64,000 nucleotides of DNA from Saxidomus purpurata (Eukaryota; Mollusca; Bivalvia; Venerida; Veneridae): NCBI GenBank assembly GCA_022818135.1, contig JAFMSR010000029.1, positions 62,001-126,000 on the forward strand. The letters are read 5' to 3'. The translations under genes were made by a program, and so were the position numbers. The notes beneath the pieces were generated by a model that made no database searches, was not told the DNA's origin, and worked only from the letters and a program-made list of their open reading frames with translations. This document shows, piece by piece, positions 61,776 to 64,000 of this stretch (its first letter is position 1; each line of letters opens with the position of its first letter).

Positions 61776-64000
61776 AGTTTTTCCATCCGGATCAATGTCT
61801 TGGTACTGGTTTGTCAGTTGTCTTTGAAACTTGGTGTGAATATTTGTATGGTTCTGCAAATGATGCACATTAAATAATTTAAGAATGGGCATGTCAATGG
61901 CTGAGTAATGGCTCTTTGGTATTTTCAAATCTAGCTGTTTATACAGGCGTTTTTGTAAATGGAAGCCATATCCTTGGTATGTGGTTTGTTAGATTTCGTT
62001 GAAACTTAAGAGGAATAAATACATGGTAAGGTGAATGCTGCATGCCAACTGCTATTGCGGTCCACTTTTTATGGCAGAGTTCTGGTCCTTTATTACTTTC
62101 AATTGGCAATTTTTGTAAAGGTAATTTTTTTGTCCGGAATTTCGAAATAATTCAGAAGAGATCTCCTTTTGGCGAGGAATATAATTTTTCCTAAAATGTA
62201 ATTATATTATTATCAGTATCTAACAATGACGATGAAATCATTATCATTTTAGACTCAGCAATGACATCTATGAATATCCATACTGTGAACCCGATGATGA
62301 TGACGATGACGATGAAGATTATTAACCAAGCTTTGATATATACATTTGGTAATTAATTAAAAAAGATGTAAACTTGACGGCCCTTGCTTTATTGTGCTGA
62401 AATGATTCATGTTGTGTTATTTCATCCCAATCAAACTTACACATAATTTTATTATATGTTGTTATTGGCGGCATAATTATAGGCGTACTAGGATGTTTGG
62501 CAGACATGTAGATACTTTCTAAAAAAACTCATCTTATGTTTTCCTTGCTTACATGGGGACTGCTGCAGTTTGCCAGACGTTCCCGTAGAATAAGTCCCGT
62601 TTCGGTTTCAACGGGGTGGGGGGACTATAGGTTTAACATCTGTCTTTCCCTCAGAAAAACTGGATCATGTAATGTCTCAAGAACAACACATGCTAGTCAA
62701 ATGAAGGTTTGTTTGTTTGTAGTGGAGTGGGCAAAATAGAGATTATACACATTGTTTTTTTTTTCGTCAGACAAAAATTGTGGTTGCTATGGCAACGGAA
62801 ATACAAAACATACCAAATTCAACCTGGATTTTGTGACATATCAAAAAGTTTGGCATGTGGATGAGGATTTCGCTCATCATTTCATTTTCTTTGTCAGACA
62901 AAAATTGGTGTTTTTATGGCAACATAAATAATTAATTGTTTTTTGTGTCCGGAGCGTAACTCAGTGAGTTTGGAATGGTTTTAATTCGAAGTGTATACAA
63001 AAACGGGGTATTAAGAGAAAGTGTACTGGGTAAGAACTATTACTCTACTTGCCTAGTTTTTAACTATCGTTGAAAAAGTCTTTATAAAAAATCAATGACT
63101 TTGTCAACCTATTAACAAAATATTCAAAGTCTTTCCTGAAGGCTTTAACTTGGTACAGGACTAAAATATTGTTTGCAATACTCCTGTTACTTGTTTTTAA
63201 AAATGTATCTGTTATATGCTTCATACCAGTAGATGAAAACATATCGGATAGTTCTTTTGCTGAGGATTTCTTTAGACAAGAGGATGATAAAGAGAGCAGT
63301 GAACATGGTTTTGAAGGTGTGACAAGAATGATGACGCTGCAAAGTTGTCCAGCGACCAGATGTTTTTATGCTGCCGTGAGTCATTGCTGACACTATCACA
63401 AATGTCTGCGCCAGTATCATGTAAGATATGCAGCAAGCCAGTAACGAGGTCACAGAAAACCATAGGTTCAGCTGTATATATGAAATGGGCAAATGTTTCG
63501 ATGAAAATCATTATACAGATTATATCCATATTTTCATAATATATGTATGTGTTGATAAAAAATTAATGTCAATGATCATATTATAGATATAATGATCGTT
63601 TCTTGTGATCTAGACACGATACAAGACAGGTTCAGCTCACTTCAATCTGGGTTAGAAAACTAGGTAGCCGGGTCAAGACCTTGTGTTTGCAATAGAGGCT
63701 GCATTATTTAAGGGATTTTCGTTACACTGTTGGAATTATTGTCTTGTTGAAAGCTAGGTTGAGTCTTAATATAGGTCGTATTGGGTCAAGAACTGAGTCA
63801 CCGTGGCAAAACAAAGGGAAACTAATGGCCACATAAGTAATCATGAAAATTGGTCAGAATGATTGTCTCGGTGATCTCGAAGAAAGGCAACTAGGTAACA
63901 CAATGTCAAAAGATAGATCAATTGGTCTAATAAATGAAAAAATCATAGCTTCTTACAGTGAATGGTCTTTGCTTACAGGTTGGACTGTACAAACGAGTGT
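61776..64000. other. Non-coding or unrecognised
   Basis: Repeated phrases such as GTCAGACAAAAATTG (about 62768 and 62894) and a GTGTCCGGAGCGTAACTC (62944) like the pearl-3 core suggest further degenerate repeats. Frames around 63169-63539 on both strands start with hydrophobic stretches but overlap each other and lack family support. Confidence 0.35.

Noticed and set aside
63169..63539. Secreted-type small proteins on either strand
   Set aside because: Hydrophobic starts are seen on both strands over the same bases, so at most one could be real. No splice partners or homology are recognisable.

Overview
The window looks like nuclear DNA of a marine invertebrate, most likely a bivalve mollusc. 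It is AT-rich with split genes. It is crowded with tRNA-derived SINEs, CR1/L2/L1-type LINE remnants, a Penelope-like element, foldback MITEs, and three elements that pair a 145-160 bp tandem core with a tetranucleotide microsatellite, as in the 'pearl' elements described from bivalves. The species call is inference. All family assignments come from reading motifs; no database search was run.

The centrepiece is a complete 15.1 kb Polinton/Maverick (26223-41350), a virus-like self-synthesizing DNA transposon. It has about 168 bp terminal inverted repeats and a perfect 6-bp target duplication, TTTATC. A left block on the minus strand holds a membrane protein, a PLA2-like/integrase/chromodomain fusion, and a packaging ATPase broken by a frameshift. 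A right block on the plus strand holds a coiled-coil fibre-like protein with an internal TGA, a small beta-rich protein sharing its N-terminus, a NUMOD-like protein, protein-primed DNA polymerase B, an unknown 427-aa protein, the minor capsid (penton) protein, a small basic protein with an internal TGA, the major capsid protein with two frameshifts, and a hydrophobic-region/adenain-type protease fusion. The set covers integration, replication, capsid building, maturation and packaging. This copy looks recently inserted but already inactive. Nearly every gene has TATATAA or TATATAG directly against its ATG. Several genes carry short GC-rich hairpin cassettes that recur at the DNA level in different reading frames; this is the most novel signal in the window.

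Upstream, 1-6 kb holds foldback and palindromic repeats and a SINE. Kinesin-light-chain-like exons, some decayed or duplicated, lie at 6.3-10.4 kb. A Penelope-like element (10.9-15.95 kb, minus) is split by a 5'-truncated CR1-like LINE (about 12.56-15.75 kb, plus). A two-exon GH38 alpha-mannosidase II-like gene (15962-19861, minus) directly abuts the Penelope remnant. LINE fragments and non-coding DNA fill 21-26 kb.

Downstream, 41.4-64 kb has no convincing host gene. It holds an inverted SINE pair with one nested insertion, three pearl-like elements, several MITEs, LINE fragments, and two tiny palindromes flanked by short duplications that look like insertions.
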